64,000 nt of DNA, taken from Cryptomeria japonica (taxonomy: Eukaryota > Streptophyta > Pinopsida > Cupressales > Cupressaceae). A program made the translations under genes and the position numbers. The stretch is from positions 478,792,900 through 478,856,899 of the forward strand of contig NC_081406.1 in assembly GCF_030272615.1 (NCBI RefSeq), given 5' to 3'. How positions within the stretch are numbered: position 1 is the stretch's first letter; each line of letters begins with the position of its first letter. The notes beneath the pieces were generated by a model. That model was not told the DNA's origin and ran no database searches. It saw only the letters and a program-made list of their open reading frames with translations. Below are positions 45,900-56,290 of this stretch, one piece after another.

Positions 45900-46267
45900 G
45901 ATGATAAATACCTTTTTTTGCCTTTGGATGGATTTATCGCTGAAATGCTTTGCCTCTTTGCTCAAAATGCCTTAGCTCTAGAGATTTCATGCTCTTCGAA
46001 TGATTGAATGCTCGGTGAAGTGAAATGGAGCCTAAAACATTAATTTGTAATGTCGAATTGCCAACTACCACATTTAATGTATGTCGGTTAAGTAGTCACT
46101 TAACATTGTCTACCAGTATAGAAGTAATTTCCAACTTCTCACCATTAATTGAGGGAATTATAGCATATGTCTCATTGATTTCCAAACCCTCAAGAAAATT
46201 TTCTTCAATTTGATGAAGAGCTTCCTGTCGGTGGAGTATTACTTTGTCCTACCGGTGAAGCACTACT
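45900..46267 (-). other. Intergenic gap between the two E genes
   Basis: About 370 bp without a frame. The part CTTCTCACCATTAATTGAGGG (46131-46150) matches 31711-31731 in B and marks the right edge of insertion C there. Confidence 0.6.
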
Positions 46268-47362
46268 CTATCCTTCCAGTGAAGTGATGATTGGTTCTAT
46301 TGGTGGAGGAGTATTCCCAACAATATTTAGGTCTGACTTTCTAATCCATTGTTTTGACAATTCTTGCTTAACCTCTTCAACTTTTTCTTTTCCTTTCAAA
46401 CTAGAACTTTTGTCTGTCGGTGATCCTTTACTTCTATAAAATTTTGCAATATGCCCAATCTTGTTACATGCATAACAAGTCACATTATTCTTCTGAATAG
46501 CTTTCCCATAACCTATGCCAGTTTGCGTTCTGCATTGATTAGATAGGTATCCAAATCTTCCACAAACATAACATCTCGCATTCATTTTGCAATTCTTAGA
46601 GTTATGACCAATTTTGTTGCATTTTGAACATTTTCCAGTGGGTGTGTTGATATTCTGATAATTTCTAGATCTACATTCATTTTCTCTATGACCATACTTA
46701 TTACAGTTAAAGCATTTTCCATTGAATTTATAAGCATTAGGTTGCCTTACTGGTTTGTTATGATACTGAGTGTTTGCAGTACCGGAGCTTTCACCAACTT
46801 CAAAGCCAATTCCAGAAGTGTCACCTTTAGGTTTCTGATTCTTCAGCAAGTTACCAAGTTCCTCTAAGCTTTTCTTGAATTTCTCTTTATGTTGATTTGC
46901 AGTATCAAGTTCTCTTTCTAAGACTTCTTTCTGTCTCATCAGTTCATTGGAGTCATTCTGAGTGTGCATCAGATCTGTCTTCAACAAATCATTTTCATAG
47001 CTAAGTTTTGTGTTCTCATTTGTAGCATCAATTAGTCTTCTGGTCAAATCTTCTTCATTCTTCTTTCTATCTTCCATTTCTTTACAAAACCTCATAGTCA
47101 TATCCTGCATATCATTCTTCATTGTCATGTTCTCTTGTTTCAACTTGTTTATCATATCATTAAGAGTTTATTTTTCATCATTCTCATTTTGCATTTTTTC
47201 ACATAATTCTCTTCTCTTGTTTCTTGAAATAGTAAGATTCTCTTGAAGTGCCTGAATGATGTCTTGAGCAGCCTTTAGATCATCTTCAAGTTTGATGTTT
47301 TTCAATTTCTCTACATCATAGTCTGAGAGAGCTGCTTCTAGTTGCTTCATCAAATTTTCCAT
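46268..47362 (-). pseudogene. Element E zinc-knuckle (gag-like) protein with one stop
   Basis: The ATG at 47362 (ENLMKQLEAALSDYDVEKLK) aligns with the B start. A TAA at 47170-47168 replaces the Glu codon seen in B; the frame then runs open to 46268. The coiled coil comes first, then four CCHC knuckles: CFNCNKYGHRENEC and CSKCNKIGHNSKNC are intact, CYVCGRFGYLSNQC has lost its His, and CYACNKIGHIAKFY its last Cys. B and E have lost different ligands, so the ancestor probably had four good knuckles. It begins about 60 bp after the PBS. Confidence 0.85.
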
Positions 47363-47419
47363 CTCTACCGGTGTCAAGATCTTCCTCAAGCTGTTAGGCT
47401 TCTGAAAATAGAGGACCAA

Positions 47420-47431
47420 GCTCTGATACCA
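47420..47431 (-). other. primer-binding site of element E
   Basis: TGGTATCAGAGC on the minus strand, two bases after the LTR end; the initiator-Met tRNA type. Confidence 0.95.
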
Positions 47432-47433
47432 AT

Positions 47434-48192
47434 TGTTAGGATTCCCACAGATACTGAGAGGGGGGGTGAATCAGTATCTAACTAGTTATACCAGTATCAA
47501 GAAAGTAATGCAATAAATAGAGATAAAAACAACCACATGAAAAACACACCATAACACAAGGATTTAACAAGAAAACCTGGTGCGGGAAAAATGTTGGTGG
47601 GATTTGTGACCCGCAATATTCACTTACTGGCCAATAAGAGAATATTACTGCTACAAGAGGGGCCTACACATGTAGGAAGGCCAACTGCCTAGAGCGCACT
47701 ACTCAAATACAAAATGGGAAGTCTCACTGACTTACAAAAATGGATTATATAAATCTAGTGTCTTGTACTACTTCAAGATAGCATCTATAATGCCAGATCT
47801 AGTACCGGTTTCTGCTCTGCTTCTTACATAAATCCTTAACCTATAATTTGCATAATAGGTCTACCTTATTTTGCCTAATATCTTTTTTTTCCTATCTTAC
47901 AAATGTTCTACAATGATCTCTCTTATATAAGAGTCATTTTACAACTTGCCAAGTCGGCTTACAAATATTTCACAATAATAAACAAAATATAATATAACAA
48001 AAAATCTTGTCGACCTTTGTGTTGGTATGCTTCCTTTCATTGCCAGTGTTGGTGATGTGAGTGCCGGTGTAGAGTATGATCTTGCTAGTGCCGATGGAAT
48101 GCCTTGCCGGTGCCATAGGATTGTAAGGTTGCCATCAATGACAAAACCTTCAATCACCTACAATATCTCATTGGAGTGTGCATATGTCAACA
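47434..48192 (-). repeat. 5' LTR of element E (759 bp)
   Basis: It runs TGTTAGGATTCCC...TGTCAACA, followed by the TATAT duplicate. The hairpin at 47449-47479 has the stem AGATACTGA with its exact complement around GAGGGGGGGTGAA. Confidence 0.95.
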
Positions 48193-50718
48193 TATATCTC
48201 ATATGTAACCATAACCCAAAACTACTTACTAAAATCCTTGCATAAGTCCTATCATTCTGCAACTCCTTTTAAGAGATTTAATTGACCCCTTGGGTCGAAG
48301 CATAAATAAAAAGCTACATACATCATAACAATGCACTAAATGAAACAAACCCTTGATTCATTTCATTTAAAGAATTGATAGAATCATGCAATGGAGAGAA
48401 AAGGGTCGAAATTCTATTTTTATTTAAACAAAATGCTATCTCTGTCTCAAGATAAAATTTATGCATAAGTCCTTCAAGAACTTGTACAAAATTTGACACT
48501 GAAACATTTCTTTATTTTCTCCCTTTTTATAGAATTAAAGGGAGTGACAAGCTTCCGACCAGAAGACACATGTTAATAGCAGACTCATTCTTAAAAAATT
48601 GCCCTAAAAGGCCTATGCAATTATGTTACAAAAATGTTTACATATCCATACACCGGCACCTGTGAATTGACGTTCTTAACTGAAAAATTGGTAGGGGCAA
48701 AAATTGTTTGAACCATGTCGTTTTCACCTAGACACCTTCGGATTGAATGTGAGATGTTGCGCTTTTGCCCTATTGAGTGTTTCCTTTCTAGAAAAAGGAA
48801 ATGAGGTCCTAGCAAGAAGAAAAGTCGCCTCTAAACTAGAGGAGGAGCTTCAAACTTCATGCCTAGGATCAGAGGCAGTGGGAGGGGGAGTTAGAGAGTA
48901 AACATAATATACTAGGGAGGGGTCACAGCTTCCATGTAGCTACATGGATGGATTTTTGCCACTCCCTACCTAGATATGTTCCTTTTTCATTCCTCTATGG
49001 GCTCTCTCTCATAACCTCCCACCATCCAGTGACAGAGTAAACATAGAGGTTTTGCCATGCATGACCTTTCTTCATAAGAAAAGGCTTTCACGCCCTCTTT
49101 GGAAATCCTTCCCACTTTCACATCCCCTTTGGCAATAGACATACTCACACATGAGAGAAAAATTCCATCTAGTATCACAAAGTATATTGCAACTCCATCT
49201 ACAAGCTTGCTCAAACATCGTTCCCTTTGTAGAGGGAAAAACTACATTCAAAAAATGAAAAGGCTTCATACTCTCCTACCAATTTGATCACTACCTTGTT
49301 GTATTTATAGTTGAACAATACTTCATCAAGTAGTTCCTGTTCATGAAATATCATCACTCTGGTGCTCTTAATTCACTCTGCCAACTATGGACACTAGAAT
49401 TCATGCATATCACATCTAGTGTATTCTTATGTCAAGGTTCATCTGATGCGCGTGATTTTATCCTGATTTTATTCTTCCATGGGTGTATATTCTTCTGCTT
49501 TAGAATCTTTGCAAACAAGAAAATCTTTGAATTCATTTGAGAAATCGCGATCCATCACACTTGAATTCAAAGCTTATCCAAATCCTTTCTTATCTCTGAG
49601 ATATCTTCCTTGCCTTGTCGAATCAATCCTTTGGTCAATAGAAAATTTGAAAATAATCCTCCTAGACTGGGTCAACATCAAAATCTCCCAACTGGTCACT
49701 AATCATCTTGAGTGGAAAAGTCTGTATCCTATTCATTCTACCTTTCCCGCGTAAGCTACAACCGGTTCCTTCTATGATCCCTCCTAATTTCTCATTTGAA
49801 ACTCAACCGCAAATCTCACCCAGCTTGGCAAATCTAACGGTCATTGTTTGCCGACGCAACATTTTTCCTTCCATCTGTATCGGCGGACCCACCAAATGTT
49901 GACTAAATAGTGCCATATCATCTTTCAATCAAACTCTGTCAGTGACCTCACCGTAGGTCTTCCTAGTCAGCCCGGGACATGTGGCATCATCTCATGATTC
50001 CATGCTCCATAACATCCTTCCAACTTCTATCGCAGGAATACATGGGCCATCAGATCTGTTTAAAGTTTACTACTTTGCACAATGCCTTTTAACTCCTCCA
50101 TAATTAAAGATCGAGCAACTTTTACCTCAAGACAAAACATCTTCGTTCATTTTGAACATGTGAAAATTGATGGGACTATTAGTAGACCAACCTTTAGCGC
50201 CCAAGAACTGGTAACACAATGCTTCGACCGGTTATACTACCAACCTTGTCAGTTTTCATTGAAAACATGTGACATAATCTCGTGGTGTTGCGGTCTTTAT
50301 CATCCACACACCTTTGATTATAGGGAAGCGCAAACCATTGGATTCATTTTGTCTTTAGCAAACGGTCAAAATACTTAGGACTTTTAGGCTTAGGAAAATT
50401 ATGGTTGTAAATTTTTAAAAGGAGACCGGTCATAAGGATTTTTTTTGCAAGTTAGGAAAAATCACATTTCATAAACCGATTAACCATCACTTAATACTTA
50501 GGGAAAGAAATGGCCCCACCCATGGTAAACAACCCTTGGATTTAAGGAGAAAAAATTAACAACAAAATATATCATTGCTATTGTTTTCTTCACAAAACGT
50601 AAGAAACTTTGATAAATCCTAAACCCTAGACCATTTACAAAAGATACAAATAAAACCAGAAAATCAATATTTGAGCTCAAAATTGAAGATTTCATATAAT
50701 CAATTTTCAGAGCTATCA

Positions 50719-51080
50719 CAGGGTTTGAAACCCAACGTGTCAGTGGGACCGAATTGACTAGCACATCAGGTTTCAAACTCCAACCAACTAGTTATAAATG
50801 TAAAGAAAAAAGGCTCGCATATCGGGGTTTGAAACTCGACGTGCTAGCTGAGGATATTTCATCCTCACATGTCGGGTTTCAAACCTCGACATGTGAGCTA
50901 AGGGTAGTCCACATCAGCTGTCTTGCATGTTGAGTTTCAAAAATTGACATGCAAGTGAGAGGGAAGGACGATTCTCATGTTGGGTTTTGAAGCCCAACAT
51001 GTTGGATTAATTAGCAAGGGAAAAACATGAGGAACATCCCTCATGTTGGACTTCAAAAATCCGACATGATGGGTTTTGGA
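50719..51080. repeat. Array of imperfect palindromes, main piece
   Basis: At least seven inverted repeats of the type CATGTCGGGTTTCAAACCTCGACATG are centred near 50726, 50774, 50831, 50880, 50937, 50988 and 51053, about 48-65 bp apart. Several differ in sequence while keeping arm pairing. The array is cut on its left by element G and has its other piece at 34262-34378. Confidence 0.8.
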
Positions 51081-51328
51081 GAAACAAAAAAGAAACAGAG
51101 GCCTGCAAAATTAAACATAGAACTAAAAAAACCCTAGCACTTGCTAACTAAAAACCCCCTAAAAAAGAAAAATGAAACCCTATCTGCTATTGGTGAAATC
51201 CGATAAGCAGAAAAAATCTGATGGTAAATTACAAAAATGCGCAAGGAGGAAAAATAGAGCTAAAGAATCCTCGACAGGAATAATAAATGATTAAAATGCT
51301 CAAAAGATCGGTTAAAAAAGCTATAAAT

Positions 51329-52087
51329 TATTGGCAAATGCACACTCCAATGAGAAATTATGGGTGATTGAAGGTTTTGTCATTGATGGCAACCTTGCAA
51401 TCATATGATACCAGCAAGACAATTATACCTACACATAGAACACCGACAGTGAAAGGAAGCATACCGGCACCTAGGCTAACAGGAATTTTGTTGATAATAT
51501 ATTTTGTAATTAATTATAAAATCATTGTAAGACGACATGGCGAGTTGTAACATGACTCATATATGTATGAGATCATTGTAGAACATTTTGTAATAAGGTG
51601 ATAGGCGAAACGATGCATACCTAATATGCGAATTTTAGGTTAAGGGTTTATGTATGCAGCAGAGCTAAAACTGGTACTAGATCTAGCATAGTAGATGCTA
51701 TTTTGAAGAAGTACAAGACATTGGATTATTATAATCCATTTTTGTAAGTCAGTGTGACTTCCTTTTGTAATTGAGCAGTGAGCTCTAGGCACTTGGCCTT
51801 CTTGCATGTGTAGGCCCCTATTGTAGCAGTAATATTCCCTTATTGGCCAGTAAGTGAATATTGTGGGTCACAAATCCCACCGAGGTTTTTCCCACACCGG
51901 GTTTCCTTGTTAAACTACTATGTTATGGTGCACTCTTCATGTGGTTATTGTTTTTCTTGTTTACTGCCTTACTTTTGATTTACCGGTACACTGTATTAAC
52001 ATGCTTTACATGTTTTAATTCAAGTAAATTGGTAAACCGGTTAGATACTGATTCACCCCTCTCTCAGTATCTTTGGGAATCCTAACA
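51329..52087 (+). mobile_element. Solo LTR of the E family, opposite orientation (759 bp)
   Basis: It is the reverse complement of the E LTR along its length, starting TATTGGCAAATGC (TG changed to TA) and ending GGAATCCTAACA. Flanks 51324-51328 and 52088-52092 are both TAAAT, a perfect TSD. The hairpin stem AGATACTGA...TCAGTATCT is kept at 52043-52072. No body is present, the usual product of recombination between two LTRs. Confidence 0.93.
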
Positions 52088-52136
52088 TAAATAACTAACT
52101 AAAAGATAAAGTTACAATAAATGCAACTCATGTTGA

Positions 52137-52210
52137 TAGGTCAGACTTTAAAGTCCGACCTGTAAACACAAGGCACTAGCACATCGGACTTTAAAGTCTG
52201 ACCTGTCAAC
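52137..52210. repeat. Palindrome array, outlying units
   Basis: Two inverted repeats, GGTCAGACTTTAAAGTCCGACC and CGGACTTTAAAGTCTGACC, have the same plan as the main array with changed arms. They lie beyond the solo LTR. Confidence 0.7.
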
Positions 52211-52217
52211 AATGTAG

Positions 52218-55200
52218 TGTCATAAAATTGTGCCTCCTGTAATTTTAACCACATTTGAGGTCCCCACCTTGGCAAAGACATCTCCTTCCTAATCGAGACC
52301 TATTTCTGCATTTCCATCCCTTCACCCTTTCTCCTTCAAAGACCTATGGCTTCTCTATATCATGTCCGAGGCCCAAAATAGGGCAGGACAGGGGCATGGA
52401 GCCCTTGTCTCCACCCCTTAGGGTGGCCCTATGTCAGGTCTACCTGGTCTCTTATGCACAATTTGTTTTTGGGGTTTGCGATTCCTCTTTGTTTTCCTTT
52501 GGTGTTTGAAAATTAATCCTCGAGGCATGTATAAAAAGGAATTCAATACCCTCATTCAAAAATGGATGAAGACAGATGATAAGGGATAAGGAGCATAAGG
52601 AGAAGATACAAGATTTCAAGGTCATCAAGCATTAAATTTTTCTTCATTCATCCATTGGAGAAACATTACAACATTCATTTGCAAGCATGTGTGCATGTCA
52701 GGGTTTTGTCATGTTACATGCCATTTCATACAACATTCGTGGTTACATTCAAGAAGCAAGGCAATCATCATCAACAAGTTGCAGATCTACAAGGTATACA
52801 TTTCCATTGTTTACATTCAAGCATTTGCAATCACTTTCTTTCAAGGTTTATTCTATTGGGACTCATTAAAATTGAGTCAAGTTTAGAGGCCCAATTCAAA
52901 TTTTTGCTTTGCATTTCCAAATAAGTCAGTTTGAATGGCCTAGTTTGCGAGAGGGTAAAATGGAGCCAGTTGATTTTCAGAGGGTAAGGCTTGGGATTCA
53001 TGTCCTACACCTTTCATTTGGCCTATTTAGTGATGTGAAACTTTCATAATTCAATTTGGATAAGTTTATGAGGTACCCATTTTGAGGGGTGAGCTGAAAG
53101 TACATTTTAGGCACAAATGCAAATTTTATTGAGTAGCCTACTTTGAGCGATTACATATTTTGCCCTGTTGATCATCATGGAGAATTTAAAAATGGATTCA
53201 ATTCTATGCATAAATTTGAGTCAGCCTGCAAAATTTCAAGTCCTAACGAATCCATTTGCTCAGTTTTTGAAGCCAAATCCGTTTGCAGTTTGTGTGGTTT
53301 AACTAGTCCCTGTTTCGATAGCTAGTCGGAGCCCTGTTTCACACAAGTGTAAAAGTTGCCTCAATGGGTGTTATGCCAAAATGTTTCTTCCAAGTTAATT
53401 TTGGTATAAATGATGAGCTATATTTCAAATTTCAAGCCTTTGTCAATCCGTTTGATTGGTCTTCAAAAGGTTCATTTAGCCATCATTTTCAGTCTTCTGT
53501 ACTTTCAGTGCCATATCAATTAAAGTAGCCATTTTCATGAGCATACCATTTGCATCCTATCAGTCTTGTGATCGAACTGAGAATCCAAAGTTGTAATATG
53601 TACTTCAAGGTACCTGTGTTTCAAATAAGAGGGCCTACGGAGGTGGTTTGATATTTTTGAGAAGGGCATCATGTGTTGCCAGAACATTGACTTCATCAGG
53701 TCTGCAGTGTCGACAAAGCCAGTTGGCCATTTTAACCAATTAATATCTCTTCACTTGGGACTCATCTTGAGAAAATGTTTGGTAGATTCCATGCTTGCAT
53801 ATCAGAGTACATTCTTGTCAGACGGCGAGATCCAGAAAGGTGATTTGACTAGCTTGAAAATTATGTCTTCGCGATTAAATGCGAAAATGTGGCGTAATTG
53901 CCTGAAGGTTGCAAAATTTAGTCCGATGATCTGAAAATGATGCCGATCATTTCCAGAGGTATGGGTAAGGTGTTTGAAGCATTCTGAAGGTCAGTTGGAT
54001 GAAAACAATTTTTTTTTTAGCCGGACCCACTTTGAGGCCCAACCTGGCTCATGCCTGTGCAATGTTATTTTATTGGCGACTTGGCCCTATGAGCATTTAG
54101 AAAATAATGTTGACATCCATGGTTGGAGTTGAATACTTGTATGTTTCCCACCAAAGGATAATGTAAAATGAAAATGCCTCTTGTGGTCAAAACAACCAAG
54201 GCATTTTACATGCCGGATATGAGCAATGGGGGAGAAGATGTACTGTCAACATGGAGTTCAAAAGTAGAGGGATTGGTTGTATAAAAACTAGATCTTCTTG
54301 TGATGACATTAAGTTAGCAAATGAATTCAAACTGGATGGAGTTAGTCCTCACTTGCCAAGTGAATATTATGCCTCATGGATGGAAGACTATTCTTCAGCA
54401 TTCAATGGCACAAAGAATGGCTGTGTAAGAAATAGAGACCAAATACAATCTGCAAATTTGTCTTAACCTGCGTGATATGTTAGCAACCAACAAAACAAAA
54501 ATGTTTCTGTAAAAGCATTGGTAGCTCCTCCCTGTTATTGTGGCGTGTTGAAGTGCTGAAGGTAAGATTTCAAGTAATGTGTATTGGCAAATTGCAGAGC
54601 CTCCCTCCTCCTTCACATGATATGGTGAGGGGCAACATAGAACACCATCAACAAAGTAAAAGCTAGTCCTCCTCCCATGCAGAAAGTGGAATGGATTCCA
54701 AAGAAAACAACAAACCTCCTTCCCCACGTAAAAGTCTCTGGTTGCAGTTTGCAAAGTGTTTGGTTTGCGTGGGTGCTGGGCACTGAAAACCTTCAAATAA
54801 ATCTTTTGCCAGGCTTAATGTAATGTTCCCTGTAGTGGTGGAGGAAAGGAAAGTTTAGACTTCAACATTGAAAACCTTATTGCAAATGGGAGTTGACAGC
54901 CTGCGTAGGGTTTTTAGACTACAACAAATACACATTAGTGGTTGGGCGTATAGCATGGGTGAGCAGATGTATAGTGTGGAGCTCCTTTGGTAGGTGTCTT
55001 TCCCTCACGTGGGCCATGAAACCTCCAAGCAGGCTAAAAAAAAAGCAAAATACCCTCCCATGTTGGATACACAGGAAATTCAAGCAAATGCAAAATGAAA
55101 CTCACCCTCTTTGCAGATGCATAGCGTGGAGATTGGAGAAGGAGTTGCAGATAATTCCAAATAAATTCAATGGAAAGACATCAACCTTTGTTTAGCATGT

Positions 55201-55440
55201 TAAGAGATAATAAAGTTCTATGTTTTAAAATTGTTGACAAGAGTAAAACGTAGAAGAAGGAGAACTAGAGAAACTTTTAAGAAAATGCAAAATTGTGCCT
55301 TCTCCCTTGTGGTCACGTGGGGGGTTTTCACACTCCATCAAATAGAATTTGGAAAAATACATCCTTATGCAATGGAGAAAAAGGCCATCAAACTTCATGC
55401 AAATGTCCAAAATCACCATTAAAGCTCTCAGAAAAGCTTC
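52218..55440 (+). other. LTR-like sequence without genes; TATA box at 52530
   Basis: The start TGTCATAAAATTG and a good TATA box (TATAAAAAG, 52530-52538) suggest the U3 region of a plus-strand LTR. I found no matching second copy, PBS or coding frame in 52218-55440. All frames are short and of ordinary noncoding composition. Confidence 0.35.
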
Positions 55441-55470
55441 AGAAAATGTGTTCCTAGGCTAAAACCATTT

Positions 55471-55513
55471 GTCCCACATTGGCTGGGAAGTGGTATTTTT
55501 TGGTGTTTATATG
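55471..55513 (+). promoter_or_regulatory. snRNA-type promoter: USE plus TATA with U6 (Pol III) spacing
   Basis: GTCCCACATTG (55471-55481) matches the plant upstream sequence element RTCCCACATCG at all but one position. After 24 bases comes TTTATATG (55506-55513). In plants a spacing near 24 is that of Pol III U6-type genes, against about 34 for Pol II snRNA genes. By U6 geometry transcription would start near 55537. No known snRNA follows. Confidence 0.5.
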
Positions 55514-55536
55514 CAAAACCTTACCCATCTATAATG

Positions 55537-56290
55537 TCAAAGCCTCTAGGCTTTTGACAGACGCTGCCTATGGGCACCCAAGGTGGGCCTACATGCAGGC
55601 GTGGATCCTGAGGCGACGGAGGAGGTGACTGAGTAGCGACCAAGTGTACCCCATGCAGGCACGCTTCCTGAGGCAAACAGGCAAATTTTGCAGAGAAGGG
55701 TCGGCTTAACCAGTGAGTAGGTCCGAGATGATCCAATGAAGCGCATTGATTCGTAGGCCGAAGATGCATGCGAGTTAAGCCCTGCGAAATGGCGAAATGG
55801 TTTGGCAAAAATGCAGCATGGTAAAGGTCGAGCAAGTTCAGGTTGATCCGATGGTCTGTGCAATTTCAGAGCTTGAAGTTGCTCGCCGGTTAAGGTCCGC
55901 AAAATACGAAAAGCATGTGCAAAAATTGAGATGGTTAAAGACCCTACAGGTTCAAAAGATCCAATGGCTTGCATGGCTTCGCAAAAGGAAGATGCTCGCC
56001 AGATAAGCATTGCAAAATGGTGAGAGCCAAGTGGCGCACAGGTGGTAGGTATAGTTAGATAGGTCCCATCCCGGTGGCAGTCCCGTCCTGGTGGCACCTA
56101 GGTAGCGCTTAGGTGGCAATGATGTGGTGATGATGTGGTGCTGAGGTGGTGTACATGTGGTGGCCAAGTGGCAGTGACAAAGCGGATGACATGGCGGTGA
56201 TGAGGTGTCATCCCAGGTGGCATCCAGTCGACCCCATCAGCCAATTAGGTCCCGCTACATGGCAAAGTGTCAGGGCAAAAAGGGAGGCAA
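55537..56290 (+). other. GC-rich repeat region, possible noncoding transcript
   Basis: The region starts with a hairpin (TCAAAGCCT/AGGCTTTTGA, 55537-55557). Three degenerate repeats of about 80-100 bp follow at about 55725-55800, 55840-55910 and 55925-56020, each with GATCC(A/G)ATG, a GAAG(A/T)TGC core and GCAAAATGG or similar. A segment rich in GGTGGC (56035-56260) comes after. It is much more GC-rich than its surroundings. I recognise no RNA family and see no protein; it may be the U3/R part of an LTR. Confidence 0.4.

Larger units (their letters stand above)
41607..48192 (-). mobile_element. Element E: complete pol-less LTR element (6586 bp) with TSD and preserved empty site
   Basis: LTRs are at 41607-42411 and 47434-48192. 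Both flanks are TATAT, and the homologous uninterrupted sequence is kept at 34936-34940. On the minus strand the order is LTR, PBS TGGTATCAGAGC, zinc-knuckle gene (47362-46268), a gap of about 370 bp, second gene (45899-42624), PPT, LTR. No polymerase, integrase or protease motif was found in any frame of the body. Confidence 0.95.
34379..50718 (-). mobile_element. Element G: gag-only element with very long LTRs, carrying E
   Basis: Direct repeats 34379-37641 and 41045-50718 (the latter interrupted by E) flank a 3.4-kb interior with a PBS-like site at 41021-41044 and a gag domain on the minus strand. This is the layout of a large retrotransposon derivative (LARD-like). A clear PPT and TSD were not found, so a plain segmental duplication is not excluded; the PBS and gag position favour an element. 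Confidence 0.7.
41045..50718 (-). repeat. 5' LTR (long direct repeat) of element G, interrupted by E
   Basis: The parts 41045-41606 and 48193-50718 together match 34379-37641. Without E it is about 3.08 kb. E entered at TATAT (41602-41606 duplicated at 48193-48197). Confidence 0.75.

Noticed and set aside
34379-50718. Simple tandem segmental duplication instead of LTRs
   Set aside because: A PBS-like site adjoins the inner edge of the right repeat and a Gag domain follows in the right orientation. The alternative is kept open because PPT and TSD were not found.
50719-51080. CRISPR-like array of spaced repeats
   Set aside because: The repeats are variable palindromes with irregular 48-65-bp spacing, there are no cas genes, and the context is a plant genome.
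52655-52924. Three overlapping plus-strand ORFs of 60-89 codons
   Set aside because: They are different frames of the same noncoding LTR-like sequence, with no recognisable motif.
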